A program made the translations under genes and the position numbers. Shown one piece after another: positions 37,066 through 47,295 of a stretch of 64,000 bases of DNA; position 1 is the stretch's first letter, and the number at the start of each line of letters is the position of its first letter. The notes below the pieces were generated by a model, which had not been told where the DNA came from, did no database searches, and saw only the letters and a list, made by a program, of their open reading frames with translations. Source of the stretch: Stenotrophomonas humi (GTDB lineage Bacteria; Pseudomonadota; Gammaproteobacteria; Xanthomonadales; Xanthomonadaceae); assembly GCF_001431415.1 (NCBI RefSeq), contig NZ_LDJI01000009.1, positions 62,001 through 126,000 on the forward strand. The letters are read 5' to 3'.

Positions 37066-37961
37066 CACTCCTCGTCCGGCCAACGCGGCATCGCCGGCTT
37101 GTCATTGCGTGGCGCGGGCACCGCATCCATCGCCGCCAGCACCTTCAGCGCATCGACCGTTGCCGCGACATCGTGCACGCGCACGATCATCGCGCCGCGC
37201 TGCACCGCCAGCAGATGTGCCGCCACCGAACCGGCAACCCGGTCGGCCGCCGCCGCGCGGCCCGTGACATCACCGATGCAGCGCTTGCGCGACAGCCCGG
37301 CCAGCACCGGCACGCCCAGCGTCAGCAGCCGCTCCTGTCCTGCAAGGAGTACGAAATTCTGTGTGACATCCTTGTTGAAGCCGTATCCCGGATCAATCGC
37401 CAACCGCTTGCGACCGATGCCTGCCATCTCGGCAGCGAACACGCGCTCGGTCAGGAAACGCTGCACTTCAGCGGCGATGTCGCCATACGCCTGCGCAACA
37501 CCCGCATCGTAGGGCCCGCCCACGGCATGCATCAGCACCACCGCGGCATCCGAGTCGGCGACAACCTCCAGCGCACCTGGCTGCCGCAGCGCCTGCACGT
37601 CATTGACCATGCCTGCACCCGCCGCCAACGCCGCGCGCATCACCTCGGGCTTGAACGTATCCACGCTCACCGGCACCGCGACCCGTGCGACCAGCGCCTC
37701 GATCACCGGCACCACGCGGTCAATCTCTTCCTGCACCGATACCGGCGTGGCGCCGGGCCGGGTGGATTCACCGCCCACGTCCAGCAGATCCGCGCCTTGT
37801 TCGACCAGCGCCAAGCCGTGCGCGATGGCCGACTCCAGGCTGAAATGCTGCCCGCCGTCGGAGAAGGAATCCGGGGTGACGTTGACGATGCCCATTACCT
37901 GCGGCCGGTCCAACCGCAACAGGCGGCCAGCGCAATCCAGAGTCGGTGCGATATCGAACAT
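37065..37961 (-). CDS. folP: dihydropteroate synthase
   Basis: The 298-aa TIM-barrel enzyme joins pABA to hydroxymethyl-dihydropterin pyrophosphate, the target of sulfonamides. Motifs: [33 protein letters not shown] and L-A-G-L-S-R-K-R. The usual M-H-M-Q-G-x-P loop reads M-H-A-V-G-G-P. The start shares one base with the stop of the upstream small membrane gene. folK, the preceding pathway step, is about 20 kb away. Confidence 0.95.
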   Translation of the reverse strand: MFDIAPTLDCAGRLLRLDRPQVMGIVNVTPDSFSDGGQHFSLESAIAHGLALVEQGADLLDVGGESTRPGATPVSVQEEIDRVVPVIEALVARVAVPVSVDTFKPEVMRAALAAGAGMVNDVQALRQPGALEVVADSDAAVVLMHAVGGPYDAGVAQAYGDIAAEVQRFLTERVFAAEMAGIGRKRLAIDPGYGFNKDVTQNFVLLAGQERLLTLGVPVLAGLSRKRCIGDVTGRAAAADRVAGSVAAHLLAVQRGAMIVRVHDVAATVDALKVLAAMDAVPAPRNDKPAMPRWPDEE

Positions 37962-38146
37962 CAGCGCTTGTTCCTTGAACGGATCTTGTGACCGATCAGG
38001 CTCATCACCACACCCAGCACCACACCGATGAAGATGCCAGCCAGGAAATTGTTGTACTTCAGGCCAAAAGCGACACCCGCAACGGTGGCGATGATCATTT
38101 CCGGCATGTAGAGCGGCGGTGGCTGCGGCGGTGTTGGGTCGTTCAT
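37961..38146 (-). CDS. small Pro-rich membrane protein
   Basis: The 61-aa product starts M-N-D-P-T-P-P-Q-P-P-P, then has a hydrophobic stretch of about 40 residues with two membrane helices broken by K-Y-N-N, and a basic tail. I recognise no family. ATG 38146 is chosen over one 15 codons upstream because the latter lies in the region after the ftsH terminator. The stop overlaps the folP start by one base, so it is translated with folP. Confidence 0.7.
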   Translation of the reverse strand: MNDPTPPQPPPLYMPEMIIATVAGVAFGLKYNNFLAGIFIGVVLGVVMSLIGHKIRSRNKR

Positions 38147-38208
38147 GGCGGTACCGGAGAAGCGGAAGTCGGCCCTATTCTCACCCAGCACTACGCTGGG
38201 CGCATACG

Positions 38209-38236
38209 AAAACGGGCCGGTAAACCGGCCCGTTTT
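38209..38236. terminator. rho-independent terminator of ftsH
   Basis: A 12-bp stem AAAACGGGCCGG/CCGGCCCGTTTT with a TAAA loop lies 22 bases past the ftsH stop, with T on the minus strand after the stem. Confidence 0.9.
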
Positions 38237-38257
38237 CCTGAAACCATCGCACCAGGA

Positions 38258-40192
38258 TCAATGCTGACCGGCTGGATCGCTGATCGGCGTCACCGGGCGC
38301 TGGTCATCGCCACCCTTGCCGTCATCGGTACGGTCATTGCTGACGGTCTTGGCTACCCAGCCTGCCGGCGGCGAAGGCTCGCGGCCTTCCATGATCGCCT
38401 TGACCTGGTCGGCATCGATGGTCTCCCACTCCAGTAGCGCAGCGGTCATCGCTTCAACGATTTCGCGCTTCTCTTCCAGGATTTTGTAGGCAACTTCGTA
38501 CTGCTCATCCAGGATGCGACGGATCTCCGCGTCCACCTTCTGCTGGGTGGATTCGGAAATGGTCTTGCTGTGCATGCCGTAGCTGGCTTCCTCATCGGCA
38601 TAGACCATGGTGCCCATCACGTCGGACATGCCGTACTTGGTCACCATGCCACGAGCCAGTTTGGTCGCGCGCTCGAAGTCGTTGGAGGCACCGGTCGACA
38701 TCTGGCCGACGAAGATCTCCTCTGCGATACGGCCACCGAACAGGATCGCCAGCTCTTCCAGCATGCGGTCCTTGTACTTGCTGATGTGGTCGTGCTCCGG
38801 CAACTGCCAGGTCACGCCCAGCGCCCAGCCGCGCGGCATGATCGTCACCTTGTGCACCGGGTCGGCCTTGGGCAGCGACATCGCCACCACCGCATGACCG
38901 GACTCGTGATAAGCGGTATTGCGACGCTCATCCTCGCGCATGACCATGCTGCGACGCTCCGGACCCATGTAGATCTTGTCCTTGGCGTCCTCGAAGTCCT
39001 TCATGTCGACTTCCTGCTTGTTGCGACGAGCCGCAAACAGGGCGCCTTCATTGATCAGATTGGCCAGGTCGGCACCGGAGAAGCCCGGGGTACCGCGCGC
39101 CAGCACTTCCGGACGCACGTCATCGGCGGCCGGCACCTTGCGCAGGTGCACGCGCAGGATCTGCTCGCGGCCCTTGATGTCCGGCAGGCCGACCATGACC
39201 TGACGGTCGAAGCGGCCCGGACGCAGCAGCGCCTTGTCCAGCACGTCGGGGCGGTTGGTGGCGGCGATCACGATCACGCCCTCACCGCCCTCGAAGCCAT
39301 CCATTTCGACCAGCATCTGGTTCAGGGTCTGCTCGCGCTCGTCATGACCACCGCCCATGCCCGAGCCACGATGACGGCCCACGGCATCGATTTCGTCGAT
39401 GAAGATGATGCACGGCGCGTGTTTCTTGGCCTGCTCGAACATGTCGCGCACGCGGCTGGCGCCGACGCCGACAAACATCTCGACGAAGTCCGAACCCGAA
39501 ATCGCGAAGAACGGCACCTTGGCCTCGCCGGCAATGGCGCGGGCCAGCAGCGTCTTGCCGGTACCCGGCGGGCCCACCATCAGCACGCCACGCGGAATCT
39601 TGCCGCCAAGCTTGGTGAACTTGGTCGGGTCACGCAGGAACTCGACCAGTTCGCCGACTTCTTCCTTGGCTTCGTCGCAACCGGCGACGTCAGCGAAGGT
39701 GACCTTAATCTGGTCCTCGCCCTGCAGCTTGGCGCGCGACTTGCCGAAGGACATCGCGCCCTTGGCACCACCGCCACCGCCCTGCATCTGGCGCATCATG
39801 AAAATCCAGAAACCGATCAGCAGCAGCACCGGCAGGAACTGCAGTACCAGGCCCCAGAAACCCGGGCCGGTGGCCGGCTCCTGACGCGCCACTTCAACGT
39901 TCTTGGAATACAGCTGATCCAGCAGCTTGGGATCGGCCGGAGCGAACAACGCGCCTTCCGAACCGTCCGAGCGCTTGAAGCGCAGATGGTTGGTGGTCAA
40001 CGTGGTCTTGTCGGTGTACTCGACCGATTTGATCCGGCCCGAGTCCACTTCCTGCAGGAACTGGGTGTAATTGCGTGCATCACCGGCAGTCACAGCCGCG
40101 CCACGCGGGGCGAAGCTCTGGAACACCACCATCAGCACGACGGCGACAACCACCCATAGCAGGAGGTTCTTGGTCAAGTCGTTCATCCTCAT
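38258..40192 (-). CDS. ftsH: ATP-dependent zinc metalloprotease FtsH
   Basis: The 644-aa membrane protease degrades unassembled membrane proteins and regulators such as LpxC. Two helices lie at about 9-25 and 113-133, with a periplasmic domain between. The AAA module has Walker A GPPGTGKT at 207-214 and SRH residues in R-P-G-R-F-D-R, and the protease site is H-E-S-G-H. A start at the third codon (ATG) is also possible. It follows rlmE, as in E. coli. Confidence 0.97.
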   Translation of the reverse strand: MRMNDLTKNLLLWVVVAVVLMVVFQSFAPRGAAVTAGDARNYTQFLQEVDSGRIKSVEYTDKTTLTTNHLRFKRSDGSEGALFAPADPKLLDQLYSKNVEVARQEPATGPGFWGLVLQFLPVLLLIGFWIFMMRQMQGGGGGAKGAMSFGKSRAKLQGEDQIKVTFADVAGCDEAKEEVGELVEFLRDPTKFTKLGGKIPRGVLMVGPPGTGKTLLARAIAGEAKVPFFAISGSDFVEMFVGVGASRVRDMFEQAKKHAPCIIFIDEIDAVGRHRGSGMGGGHDEREQTLNQMLVEMDGFEGGEGVIVIAATNRPDVLDKALLRPGRFDRQVMVGLPDIKGREQILRVHLRKVPAADDVRPEVLARGTPGFSGADLANLINEGALFAARRNKQEVDMKDFEDAKDKIYMGPERRSMVMREDERRNTAYHESGHAVVAMSLPKADPVHKVTIMPRGWALGVTWQLPEHDHISKYKDRMLEELAILFGGRIAEEIFVGQMSTGASNDFERATKLARGMVTKYGMSDVMGTMVYADEEASYGMHSKTISESTQQKVDAEIRRILDEQYEVAYKILEEKREIVEAMTAALLEWETIDADQVKAIMEGREPSPPAGWVAKTVSNDRTDDGKGGDDQRPVTPISDPAGQH

Positions 40193-40239
40193 CGGCTCCG
40201 GCGTTCCTCTATTTTTTTACGCAATTCGTATGGTTGAGA

Positions 40240-40872
40240 TTACTTGATCTGCGCACGCTTGCCTTGACCCAAGGCATAAACCTCGGATGAACGCTTGCGT
40301 GAAGCGTCCGGCTTGCGAATGGCGACTTTCTCATAACGACGGCGCATCTCGCGCACGTAATCATCAAAGCCCACGCCCTGGAACAGCTTGATCAGGAACG
40401 CGCCACCGGGCTTGAGATGGTTGTCGGCAAAATCCAACGCCAACTCCGCCAGGTGCATCATCCGCGGCTGGTCGACCGCATCCATACCACTCTTATTGGG
40501 GGCCATATCCGACAGCACAAGGTCCACCGGCTGATCACCGAGCATGGCTTCAAACTGCGATAGAACGTCCTGCTCCCTGAAGTCGCCGTGAAGGAACTCC
40601 ACGCCGGCCAGTGGCGGCATTTCCAGGATGTCCAACGCCAGTACCCGGCCGGTGTCGCCCATCTGCCTGCGCACCTGCTGCGACCAGCCGCCGGGCGCGG
40701 CGCCCAGGTCGACCACCACCATGTGCGGCTTCAGCAGCCGGTCACGCTCCAGCAGCTCTTCCAGCTTGTAGGCCGCGCGCGAGCGCATGCCCTCCTTCTG
40801 GGCCTTTTTCACAAAAGGATCGGAGAAGTGTTCTTTCAACCAGCGCTGGCTGCTCTTACTACGGGAGGGCAT
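40240..40872 (-). CDS. rlmE: 23S rRNA 2'-O-methyltransferase RlmE (FtsJ)
   Basis: The 210-aa enzyme methylates U2552 of 23S rRNA in the 50S subunit. The SAM-binding motif V-D-L-G-A-A-P-G-G-W and the catalytic K-D-K-E tetrad regions (R-A-A-Y-K-L, L-S-D-M-A-P-N, I-K-L-F-Q-G) are seen. ATG 40872 is preferred to a TTG two codons earlier. It is divergent from yhbY and followed by ftsH, as in E. coli. Confidence 0.96.
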   Translation of the reverse strand: MPSRSKSSQRWLKEHFSDPFVKKAQKEGMRSRAAYKLEELLERDRLLKPHMVVVDLGAAPGGWSQQVRRQMGDTGRVLALDILEMPPLAGVEFLHGDFREQDVLSQFEAMLGDQPVDLVLSDMAPNKSGMDAVDQPRMMHLAELALDFADNHLKPGGAFLIKLFQGVGFDDYVREMRRRYEKVAIRKPDASRKRSSEVYALGQGKRAQIK

Positions 40873-40936
40873 TGGCAATAGGGCTCACAGGGGTGGTCAT
40901 GATACCCTGAACCCCCTTGATAACCCGTATTCCTGC

Positions 40937-41242
40937 ATGTCTATTGTCCTGACCTCGGCCCAGAACCGATTCCTGCGCGGCATCGCGCACGATCTGAAAG
41001 CACTGCTGCAGATCGGTGGCAAGGGGGTCACGCCTGCCTTCCTGGCTGAATTGGACGAGGTGCTGGAACGCCACGAACTGGTCAAGGTGAAGGTCGGCGC
41101 TGAAGACCGCGAAACCCGCGACGCCCTCATCGCCGAGCTGGTCAAAGCCAGTGGCAGCGCGCTCGTGCAGCGCATCGGCCACGTTGCCGTGCTGTATCGT
41201 CCGGCCAAGGAACAGCGCCAGATCGTGCTGCCCCGCGGCTGA
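40937..41242 (+). CDS. yhbY: ribosome assembly RNA-binding protein YhbY
   Basis: The 101-aa protein is a single CRM domain that binds pre-50S particles. The GxxG-type loop is seen as I-G-G-K-G-V-T, with L-R-G-I-A-H-D-L-K-A near the N-terminus. ATG 40937 gives the conserved start. It shares a 64-base divergent intergenic region with rlmE, another 50S assembly gene. Confidence 0.95.
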   Translation: MSIVLTSAQNRFLRGIAHDLKALLQIGGKGVTPAFLAELDEVLERHELVKVKVGAEDRETRDALIAELVKASGSALVQRIGHVAVLYRPAKEQRQIVLPRG

Positions 41243-41258
41243 GAGCCGAGAAACCGCC

Positions 41259-41639
41259 ATGCTGTTGAGCCGCGAACTTCCTGATTACAGTTATTCCCTG
41301 CGCTCGGCCGATGGCCATCAGGCCAAGGTCAACGACCGCATCCTGACCCGCAGCTTCGTGCTGGCGCCGAACACGCTGCTGGAAGATTGGCCGGTACATG
41401 CGGTGGCTGAGCTGACCATCGAGCATCTGGCCCCGGCACTGGAACAGAACCCCGCCGTAGTGATTCTAGGCACCGGTGAGAAGCAGGTGTTTCCATCGGC
41501 GTCGGTAATGGCCGCCTGCCTGACTCAGGGCATCGGCATCGAAGTCATGAACAACGCCTCGGCCGCCCGCACCTTCAATGTGCTGGCCGGCGAAAATCGA
41601 CGCGTCGTGGCAGCTTTCATCGTCGAAAGCACGGGCTGA
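41259..41639 (+). CDS. Mth938-like (DUF498) domain protein
   Basis: The 126-aa protein belongs to the Mth938/NDUFAF3 fold: S-F-V-L-A-P-N-T-L-L, then V-V-I-L-G-T-G-E-K-Q-V-F-P and G-I-G-I-E-V-M-N-N-A-S-A-A-R-T-F-N-V-L. The human relative is a complex I assembly factor; bacterial members have no settled role. It follows yhbY by 16 bases. Confidence 0.88.
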   Translation: MLLSRELPDYSYSLRSADGHQAKVNDRILTRSFVLAPNTLLEDWPVHAVAELTIEHLAPALEQNPAVVILGTGEKQVFPSASVMAACLTQGIGIEVMNNASAARTFNVLAGENRRVVAAFIVESTG

Positions 41640-41665
41640 ACCCGCACCTTGCACCAGTAGACAGC

Positions 41666-41695
41666 AAAAGCCCGGCCTGACGCCGGGCTTTTTTT
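41666..41695 (+). terminator. rho-independent terminator of the yhbY-Mth938 unit
   Basis: Stem AGCCCGGC/GCCGGGCT with a 5-base loop is followed by seven T, 27 bases after the stop. Confidence 0.93.
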
Positions 41696-41724
41696 CTGGT
41701 GGTGCCCACGCGACGCTCCACGCG

Positions 41725-41958
41725 CTAACGCAGGCGCAACGGCTCGCCCTTGATCCAGCACACCAGCAGCACCAGCAATACCACGCTCCAGTTGTAGATC
41801 AGGAAGCGCACATAGCTGGCGGCCGGCGGAAAGATGAAGAAGCCAGCGACCAACAACACCGCGGCAGTTGCATAGACGAGCCAGCCCTGCCAGGTGATCG
41901 GCAATCCCCAACCCCACCCCTGCGCCTTGGCCGGAAACCAATAGCCTGCTTTGCACAT
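41725..41958 (-). CDS. small two-helix membrane protein
   Basis: The 77-aa product starts M-C-K-A-G-Y-W-F-P-A-K and has two membrane helices (about 25-43 and 49-68). It resembles small Trp-rich inner-membrane proteins of proteobacteria but I know no function. GGGAGGT lies six bases before the ATG at 41958, a strong ribosome binding site that supports the gene. It lies between a terminator and nlpD. Confidence 0.75.
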   Translation of the reverse strand: MCKAGYWFPAKAQGWGWGLPITWQGWLVYATAAVLLVAGFFIFPPAASYVRFLIYNWSVVLLVLLVCWIKGEPLRLR

Positions 41959-42074
41959 GGAGACCTCCCTTGTCACCTCACAACGAAACCCGCGGCGTGA
42001 TCGCAGCGCAGCCATGGCGCAGCGCTTCCCACCCCCATGGCTCCACAAAGCCGACCGACGTCATGGAGACCGAA

Positions 42075-42095
42075 CCGCGCCGTTCGCCGGCGCGG
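42075..42095 (-). terminator. hairpin downstream of nlpD
   Basis: Stem CCGCGCC/GGCGCGG with a short loop lies five bases beyond the nlpD stop. No long T run follows. Confidence 0.45.
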
Positions 42096-42099
42096 CTCC

Positions 42100-42867
42100 T
42101 TACTTCTTCGGCAGATAGATCAACGGATCGACCGGCTTGCCGTTGTAGCGGATTTCAAAGTGCAGCATGTCGCGAGACGTGCCGGTACGGCCCATCTCGG
42201 CGATCTGGTCTCCGGCCTTGACGCTCTGGCCCTCGTTGACCAGGCGCTTGCGGTTGTGGCCATACGCCGACAACCACTGGTCGTTGTGCTTGATGATGAT
42301 CAGCTCGCCATAACCCACCAGACCGGCACCCGAATACACCACCACGCCCGGGCCTGCCGCGCGCACGGCCTGACCGCTGCTACCGGCAATATCGATACCC
42401 TGCTTGGTTGCCTCACCCGCGACGAAGCGGCCGACCAACGCCCCTTCTGCCGGCCAACGCCAGCCGATGCCGCTACTCACCGGCGCCGGAGTCGGCGCTG
42501 GCGTTACGGTTGTCGGACGCGTTGCGGTGCTTCCGCCGGTTGTCGGGCGCGTGGTCACTGCAGTGCTGCCGCCCGGATAGAGCCGCAGCGTCTGCCCCGG
42601 ATAGATCGTGTACGGCTCGGCCAGCCCGTTCCAGGCACCGAGGTCACGCGGGGTGATGTTGTGGATGCGGGCCAGCCCGTAAAGAGTGTCGCCACGACGC
42701 ACCACCACGCTCTGCCCCGGCTTGGCCACCGACGTGCGCGGCGTGGTCGACGAACCACCACTGCCGGACGGCTTCACCACCGTGGCCGTGCCGCAACCCG
42801 CCAACGCGGCTATCGCCAGCAGTGCCACCGCATTGCGGATTCCCTTGCCAAACAGCTTTGCATTCAT
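42100..42867 (-). CDS. nlpD: NlpD-like LysM/M23 murein hydrolase activator
   Basis: The 255-aa lipoprotein has lipobox L-A-G-C with Cys25, a LysM domain (V-V-R-R-G-D-T-L-Y-G-L-A-R ... P-G-Q-T-L-R-L-Y), a Thr/Pro linker and a C-terminal M23 (LytM) domain. The first zinc ligand His is missing (K-Q-G-I-D-I-A), while the later H-N and L-H-F-E-I-R are present, so the domain is probably inactive and, as known for NlpD, activates an amidase for cell separation. ATG 42867 overlaps the yqaA stop by four bases. rpoS, which follows nlpD in E. coli, is absent. Confidence 0.9.
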   Translation of the reverse strand: MNAKLFGKGIRNAVALLAIAALAGCGTATVVKPSGSGGSSTTPRTSVAKPGQSVVVRRGDTLYGLARIHNITPRDLGAWNGLAEPYTIYPGQTLRLYPGGSTAVTTRPTTGGSTATRPTTVTPAPTPAPVSSGIGWRWPAEGALVGRFVAGEATKQGIDIAGSSGQAVRAAGPGVVVYSGAGLVGYGELIIIKHNDQWLSAYGHNRKRLVNEGQSVKAGDQIAEMGRTGTSRDMLHFEIRYNGKPVDPLIYLPKK

Positions 42868-43478
42868 GCGAATTTCGCCCTCCAGACCAACCAACCGACC
42901 AAGCCGGCCACGATTACCGTGGCAATCCAGCCCAGCGGTTCAATCCAGCGGCGCAGCGCTTCGGCCGCGCGCGCGCCACCAAAGCGGATCACCGCCGCCA
43001 ATACATACACCCGCTTGCCACGCCCGACCAACATGCTGATCAGGTACTGCGGCAACGGTACGCCGACGATACCCGAGGCCCAGGTGAAAACCTTCATCGG
43101 GATCGGCATGAAACCACCCAATATCAGGAACGTCACCACGGCCCAGGGCGACTCGGCCATCTTCTGCTGCAAGGTGGTGATGCCGGCCTCGATGGCTGGC
43201 AGCATGCCCATCGCGGCGAACACCGGCTTCAGCGCCTCGAATGCGTAGTGGCCGAGCGCATAGCCGACCAGCGCACCCACCATCGAACCGGCCAGGCTCA
43301 AGGTCGCAAAGCGCCAGCCCTTGCGCGGCTGGGCCACACACATCGGCATCAGCATCACTTCCGGCATGACCGGGAAAATGATCGCTTCGATGAAGCTCAG
43401 TACCGTCAGATAGGTGGGCGCACGTTCGTGGGCGGCCCAGCGCATGGCACGGTCGTACAACGGCCCGAAAATCTTCAT
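42864..43478 (-). CDS. YqaA family (DedA-like) membrane protein
   Basis: The 204-aa protein has about five hydrophobic segments and the family's S-F-I-E-A-I-I-F-P-V-M-P-E and G-G-F-M-P-I-P-M-K-V-F-T-W-A-S-G motifs. It is a relative of the DedA superfamily, whose members flip undecaprenyl phosphate or affect membrane potential; YqaA itself is uncharacterised. It lies between pcm and nlpD and overlaps nlpD by four bases. Confidence 0.88.
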   Translation of the reverse strand: MKIFGPLYDRAMRWAAHERAPTYLTVLSFIEAIIFPVMPEVMLMPMCVAQPRKGWRFATLSLAGSMVGALVGYALGHYAFEALKPVFAAMGMLPAIEAGITTLQQKMAESPWAVVTFLILGGFMPIPMKVFTWASGIVGVPLPQYLISMLVGRGKRVYVLAAVIRFGGARAAEALRRWIEPLGWIATVIVAGLVGWLVWRAKFA

Positions 43479-43497
43479 CGCGATTGGGGATCCTGTC

Positions 43498-44175
43498 TTA
43501 GTCCAACATGCCCGACAGCAGGGGCACGAAGCTCACCGGCGCCAGTTCTTCCTTGGTGATGGTGCCATCCGCCTGCCGCGTCAGTTGCAACAGCACCTGT
43601 CCACCCGGCCCACCCACGGGCGCCACCAGACGCCCGCCAATGGCGAGCTGCTCGATCAATGCATCCACCAACGCCGGTGCGGCAGCGGTCACCACGATCG
43701 CGTCATACGGGCCATGTTCGGGCCAACCGATACGGCCGTCGTCATGCTTGCTGCGGATGTTCATGCCCAGGTGGCGGAAGCGTTTGCGCGCCTGCCGCAA
43801 CAGATCGCCGATGCGCTCGACGGTAAACACTTCCAGCCCAAGCGCGGCAAGAATCGCAGCCTGGTAGCCGGAGCCGGTGCCCACTTCCAATACTGTTTTG
43901 GGTTCGACCGACAGCACCGCTTCGGTCATGCGCGCCACCACCCAGGGTTGAGAGATGGTCTGGCCATGGCCGATCGGCAGGGCCGTGTCTTCGTAGGCGC
44001 GTGAAGCCAAGGCCTCGTCGATGAACAGGTGACGTGGCACGACGCGCACTGCATTGAGGGTGGCTTCGTTGACGATGCCGGCCTCACGCAGGCGGTCGAC
44101 CAAGCGGTCGCGTACGCGCTGCGAGGTCATGCCGATCCCCACCGCTTCGGGCTGCAGGCGCAGACGCGGCGTCAT
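43498..44175 (-). CDS. pcm: protein-L-isoaspartate O-methyltransferase
   Basis: The 225-aa repair enzyme methylates isoaspartyl residues. The SAM motif [12 protein letters not shown] and [11 protein letters not shown] are conserved. It overlaps surE by four bases, the standard surE-pcm pair. Confidence 0.96.
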   Translation of the reverse strand: MTPRLRLQPEAVGIGMTSQRVRDRLVDRLREAGIVNEATLNAVRVVPRHLFIDEALASRAYEDTALPIGHGQTISQPWVVARMTEAVLSVEPKTVLEVGTGSGYQAAILAALGLEVFTVERIGDLLRQARKRFRHLGMNIRSKHDDGRIGWPEHGPYDAIVVTAAAPALVDALIEQLAIGGRLVAPVGGPGGQVLLQLTRQADGTITKEELAPVSFVPLLSGMLD

Positions 44176-44951
44176 TCCGCCTTCCCCAACGACCCGGTAA
44201 GCCCACCCACCCAGCCGGCGACTTTTTCAAGCGCCTCGTAGCGGGTCAGGTCCACCTGGATCGGCGTGATCGAAATGTGGCCGGTGCGCACGGCATGGAA
44301 ATCGGTGCCCGGGCCGGCGTCCTGTTCACTGCCTGCCGGGCCGATCCAGTAAACGGTATTGCCGCGCGGGTCGGTCGCCGGGATGCAGGCCTCGGCACGG
44401 TGCCGATTGCCCAGCCGGGTGACCTCGAAACCGCGGACGTCTTCCCATGCAAGGTCCGGCACGTTGACGTTGAGAATGGTGTCGGCCGGCAGAGGATCAG
44501 CGATCAGCCGTGCCACTATCTCCACCGCAGCCTTGGCGGCCGTGCGGAAATGCTTGGCTTCATGCTTGTGCGTGACCAGCGACACCGCCACCGATGGCAG
44601 GCCAAGGAAGCGGCCTTCCATCGCCGCCGACACCGTGCCCGAATAGATCACGTCGTCACCGAGGTTGGCAGCATTGTTGATGCCCGACACCACGATGTCC
44701 GGTTCGTAATCCAGCATGCCGGTCAGCGCCAGGTGCACACAGTCGGTCGGCGTACCGGATACCGCGCAGGTGTAGTGGTCGATGCGACGCAGGCGCACCG
44801 GCAGGTCGAGGGTCAAAGAATTGGACGCGCCGGAGCGGTCACGGTCGGGCGCCACCACGGTGACTTCATGTCCGGCATTGCGGAGCTCCTCGGCGAGCAC
44901 CTTGATGCCCGGAGCGTCCACACCATCGTCGTTTGATACAAGTACGCGCAT
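44172..44951 (-). CDS. surE: 5'/3'-nucleotidase SurE
   Basis: The 259-aa metallophosphatase removes phosphate from nucleoside monophosphates and exopolyphosphate. Its metal site starts with V-S-N-D-D-G-V, and [10 protein letters not shown] and [11 protein letters not shown] are intact. A ribosome binding site AGG lies upstream. Unlike E. coli, where truD overlaps surE, a divergent smr gene separates the two here. Confidence 0.96.
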   Translation of the reverse strand: MRVLVSNDDGVDAPGIKVLAEELRNAGHEVTVVAPDRDRSGASNSLTLDLPVRLRRIDHYTCAVSGTPTDCVHLALTGMLDYEPDIVVSGINNAANLGDDVIYSGTVSAAMEGRFLGLPSVAVSLVTHKHEAKHFRTAAKAAVEIVARLIADPLPADTILNVNVPDLAWEDVRGFEVTRLGNRHRAEACIPATDPRGNTVYWIGPAGSEQDAGPGTDFHAVRTGHISITPIQVDLTRYEALEKVAGWVGGLTGSLGKAE

Positions 44952-45132
44952 TAAAGACCTGAATCACTGGATCAATACGCGGCGCCCCTGTCCCGCCGCC
45001 GCAATCATCGGCACTTCCGGCTGGGTGACCACCGGTCGAACCGACATGAAGGGCCATGATACCGGAATGCGTCGTGGCACTTCCCCCTCAACCGGGACTT
45101 GCCTGCGACCGGGCGCACGTTACGCTGTACGC

Positions 45133-45672
45133 ATGTCGTACCCCGAAGATGAAGATGATGCCGCCCTGTTCCGCTCGGCCATTGGCGAAGTGACGCCCAT
45201 GCGCCCGGTGGAGACCCCGGTCACGGGCAAACCCCGCCCCAAGCCGCGGGCGCGCATGGCCGAGCAGGATGAATCCCAAGCGCTGGGTGAGTTCGCCCGA
45301 CTGCTGCGCTCCAGCGGGCCATTGGATGCGGGCGACGTCGCCAGCTACAGGCGCGAGAACCTGCCAGCGCGGATGTTCCAGCGGCTCAAGCGCGGCCAGT
45401 ATTCAGTACAGGATGAATTGGACCTGCACGGCGCCACCGCCGCGCAGGCCGAAATGATGCTGCGCGAGTTCCTGCTGGAGGCCCACGCGCACGAGCATGG
45501 CTGTGTCCGCATCATCCACGGCAAAGGCCTGCAGTCCGATGGCGGGGCGCCGGTCCTGAAGAATCTCGTGGATCGGATGTTGCGCCAACGCAACGATGTG
45601 CTGGCGTTTCATTCCGCGCCATTGACCCAGGGCGGCACCGGCGCGGTGCTGGTGCTGCTGGCCAACCGCTGA
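45133..45672 (+). CDS. Smr domain protein (SmrA/YdaL-like)
   Basis: The 179-aa protein ends in an Smr domain with D-E-L-D-L-H-G and I-I-H-G-K-G-L, the two motifs of the endonuclease-like Smr family (MutS2/SmrB relatives). The N-terminal 80 residues are charged. SmrB cleaves mRNA at collided ribosomes in E. coli; whether this shorter protein does so is unknown. ATG 45133 gives the sensible start. It runs against the surrounding leftward genes and ends nine bases from truD. Confidence 0.88.
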   Translation: MSYPEDEDDAALFRSAIGEVTPMRPVETPVTGKPRPKPRARMAEQDESQALGEFARLLRSSGPLDAGDVASYRRENLPARMFQRLKRGQYSVQDELDLHGATAAQAEMMLREFLLEAHAHEHGCVRIIHGKGLQSDGGAPVLKNLVDRMLRQRNDVLAFHSAPLTQGGTGAVLVLLANR

Positions 45673-45681
45673 GGCGGCAAC

Positions 45682-46752
45682 TTACTCTGCAGCCGCCACT
45701 TCGTTGCGACTGGCGTCGATTTCGCCACGACTGGCGTCAACCACTTCACCCAGCTCATGCAGCACCGCCGTCGCGTAGCAACCCGAGGGCAGCGCGAATG
45801 AAATCTCCAGCGTCTGCGCATCCAGCCAGGCGTGCTGCATCAGCGCAGGGCGCAGACGCAACGAGCGTCGCTCCTGCTTGAGTTCGGCCTGCTCCAACCC
45901 GGCGCGCAGTGCGATGGCCTGCTCGTCGGACAAGGCCTGGTCTTCCAACGCCCGCGCGGCACCGGTCGAACGCAGCTCACCCACGCCCCACAGCGGCGCG
46001 CTGGGATGAATGTCGAACCGCGCCAGACGCTCCGCCAGCACGTCGCTCATCGGCTCCGGGCCGAACACCGAACGACTGCCGTCCAGCATCCACACTTCGC
46101 CGTCCAGCGGCGTGTCCCAGTTGCCCTGCTCCACGCGCGCGGCCAGCACCCGGTTGAACAGCGCCGACCGGGCTGCCGACAGCAGCATCGAGCGCTGATC
46201 CTTGCGCACGCGGCGGCCAGCGAACATCTGCAACGCGGCGGGCACGTTGCCGCCGTCGCGGCCAAACCGCTGTTCACCAAACCAGTTGGGCAGGCCGCGT
46301 GCGGCAATGGTCTGCAGCCGCTCGGCGATGGCTTCGTGATCGCCCTGCACATCGCGCAGCACCAGCTTGAAACGATTACCGGCCAAGGCACCACGTTGCA
46401 GCTTGCGGTTGTGCCAGGTCGATGCCAGCACCTGCATTTCCTCCGACTCCAATGCCGCCAGATCCGGCGCGACGCGCTTGGGCAGGTGCACGCTGAAGCG
46501 TTGCGTGGTCACCGCATGGCGATCCTTCTGCCCGGCATAGCTCACGCCCATTTCCGGCACGCCAGCCCACTGCGCCAGGCGCTTGGCGATGGCCACGGTG
46601 TTGGCACCGCGCTTGCGGATATCCAGCAACAGGTGTTCGCCCTCGCCGGTCGCCTCGAAGGCGGGCAGCTCATCGACCTGGAAATCTTCCGGCACACTGC
46701 GGATCGCAGCGGTCAGCAGCGGCGCACCGAACGCCAACGGCAGTGCGTTCAT
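45682..46752 (-). CDS. truD: tRNA pseudouridine(13) synthase TruD
   Basis: The 356-aa enzyme makes pseudouridine 13 in tRNA-Glu. The TruD signature is seen: [16 protein letters not shown] with the catalytic Asp, and N-W-F-G-E-Q-R-F-G. It overlaps ispF by four bases. Confidence 0.96.
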   Translation of the reverse strand: MNALPLAFGAPLLTAAIRSVPEDFQVDELPAFEATGEGEHLLLDIRKRGANTVAIAKRLAQWAGVPEMGVSYAGQKDRHAVTTQRFSVHLPKRVAPDLAALESEEMQVLASTWHNRKLQRGALAGNRFKLVLRDVQGDHEAIAERLQTIAARGLPNWFGEQRFGRDGGNVPAALQMFAGRRVRKDQRSMLLSAARSALFNRVLAARVEQGNWDTPLDGEVWMLDGSRSVFGPEPMSDVLAERLARFDIHPSAPLWGVGELRSTGAARALEDQALSDEQAIALRAGLEQAELKQERRSLRLRPALMQHAWLDAQTLEISFALPSGCYATAVLHELGEVVDASRGEIDASRNEVAAAE

Positions 46753-47249
46753 GCGGCCACCAGCAGCACGACGGCCTGCGCGGCGATGCCTTCTTCGCGA
46801 CCGGTGAAGCCGAGCTTCTCGCTGGTCGTGGCCTTGATGCTCACCCGATCCAGCGCGATGCCCAGCAACTGCGCCACCTTCTCGCGCATGGCCAGCGCGT
46901 GTGGACCAACCTTCGGCCGCTCACAGATCACGGTGATGTCGGCATTGCCGACCTGCCAACCGCGCTCGCGAAGCAGTTCGTTGCAATGGCTGACGAAGCG
47001 ACTGCTGTCCGCGCCTTTCCAGCGGTCATCCGACGGCGGGAAATGCACGCCGATATCACCCAGCGCCAGCGCACCCAGCATCGCATCGCACAGCGCATGC
47101 AGCGCCACATCACCATCGCTGTGCGCAAGCACGCCGCAACGGTGCGGCACCTGCACGCCAGCGAGCATGATGTGGTCGCCATCGCCGAAGGCATGCACGT
47201 CGTAGCCCTGGCCGATGCGGACGGGCGGGAAAGGAGCAGAAGAATTCAT
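46749..47249 (-). CDS. ispF: 2-C-methyl-D-erythritol 2,4-cyclodiphosphate synthase
   Basis: The 166-aa zinc enzyme is the fifth step of the MEP pathway. Metal ligands lie in G-Y-D-V-H-A-F and H-S-D-G-D-V-A-L-H, and [10 protein letters not shown] is conserved. ATG 47249 is chosen for the conserved N-terminus. It follows ispD by 46 bases. Confidence 0.96.
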   Translation of the reverse strand: MNSSAPFPPVRIGQGYDVHAFGDGDHIMLAGVQVPHRCGVLAHSDGDVALHALCDAMLGALALGDIGVHFPPSDDRWKGADSSRFVSHCNELLRERGWQVGNADITVICERPKVGPHALAMREKVAQLLGIALDRVSIKATTSEKLGFTGREEGIAAQAVVLLVAA

Positions 47250-47295
47250 GGCAATACGGTTTCTTGGCTGCGTCGACGGCAAGCGCCGACAGGGA

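Noticed and set aside
38570..40159. Plus-strand frame of 529 codons
   Set aside because: It is antisense to ftsH and lacks any motif; GC-rich genes often leave one long antisense frame.
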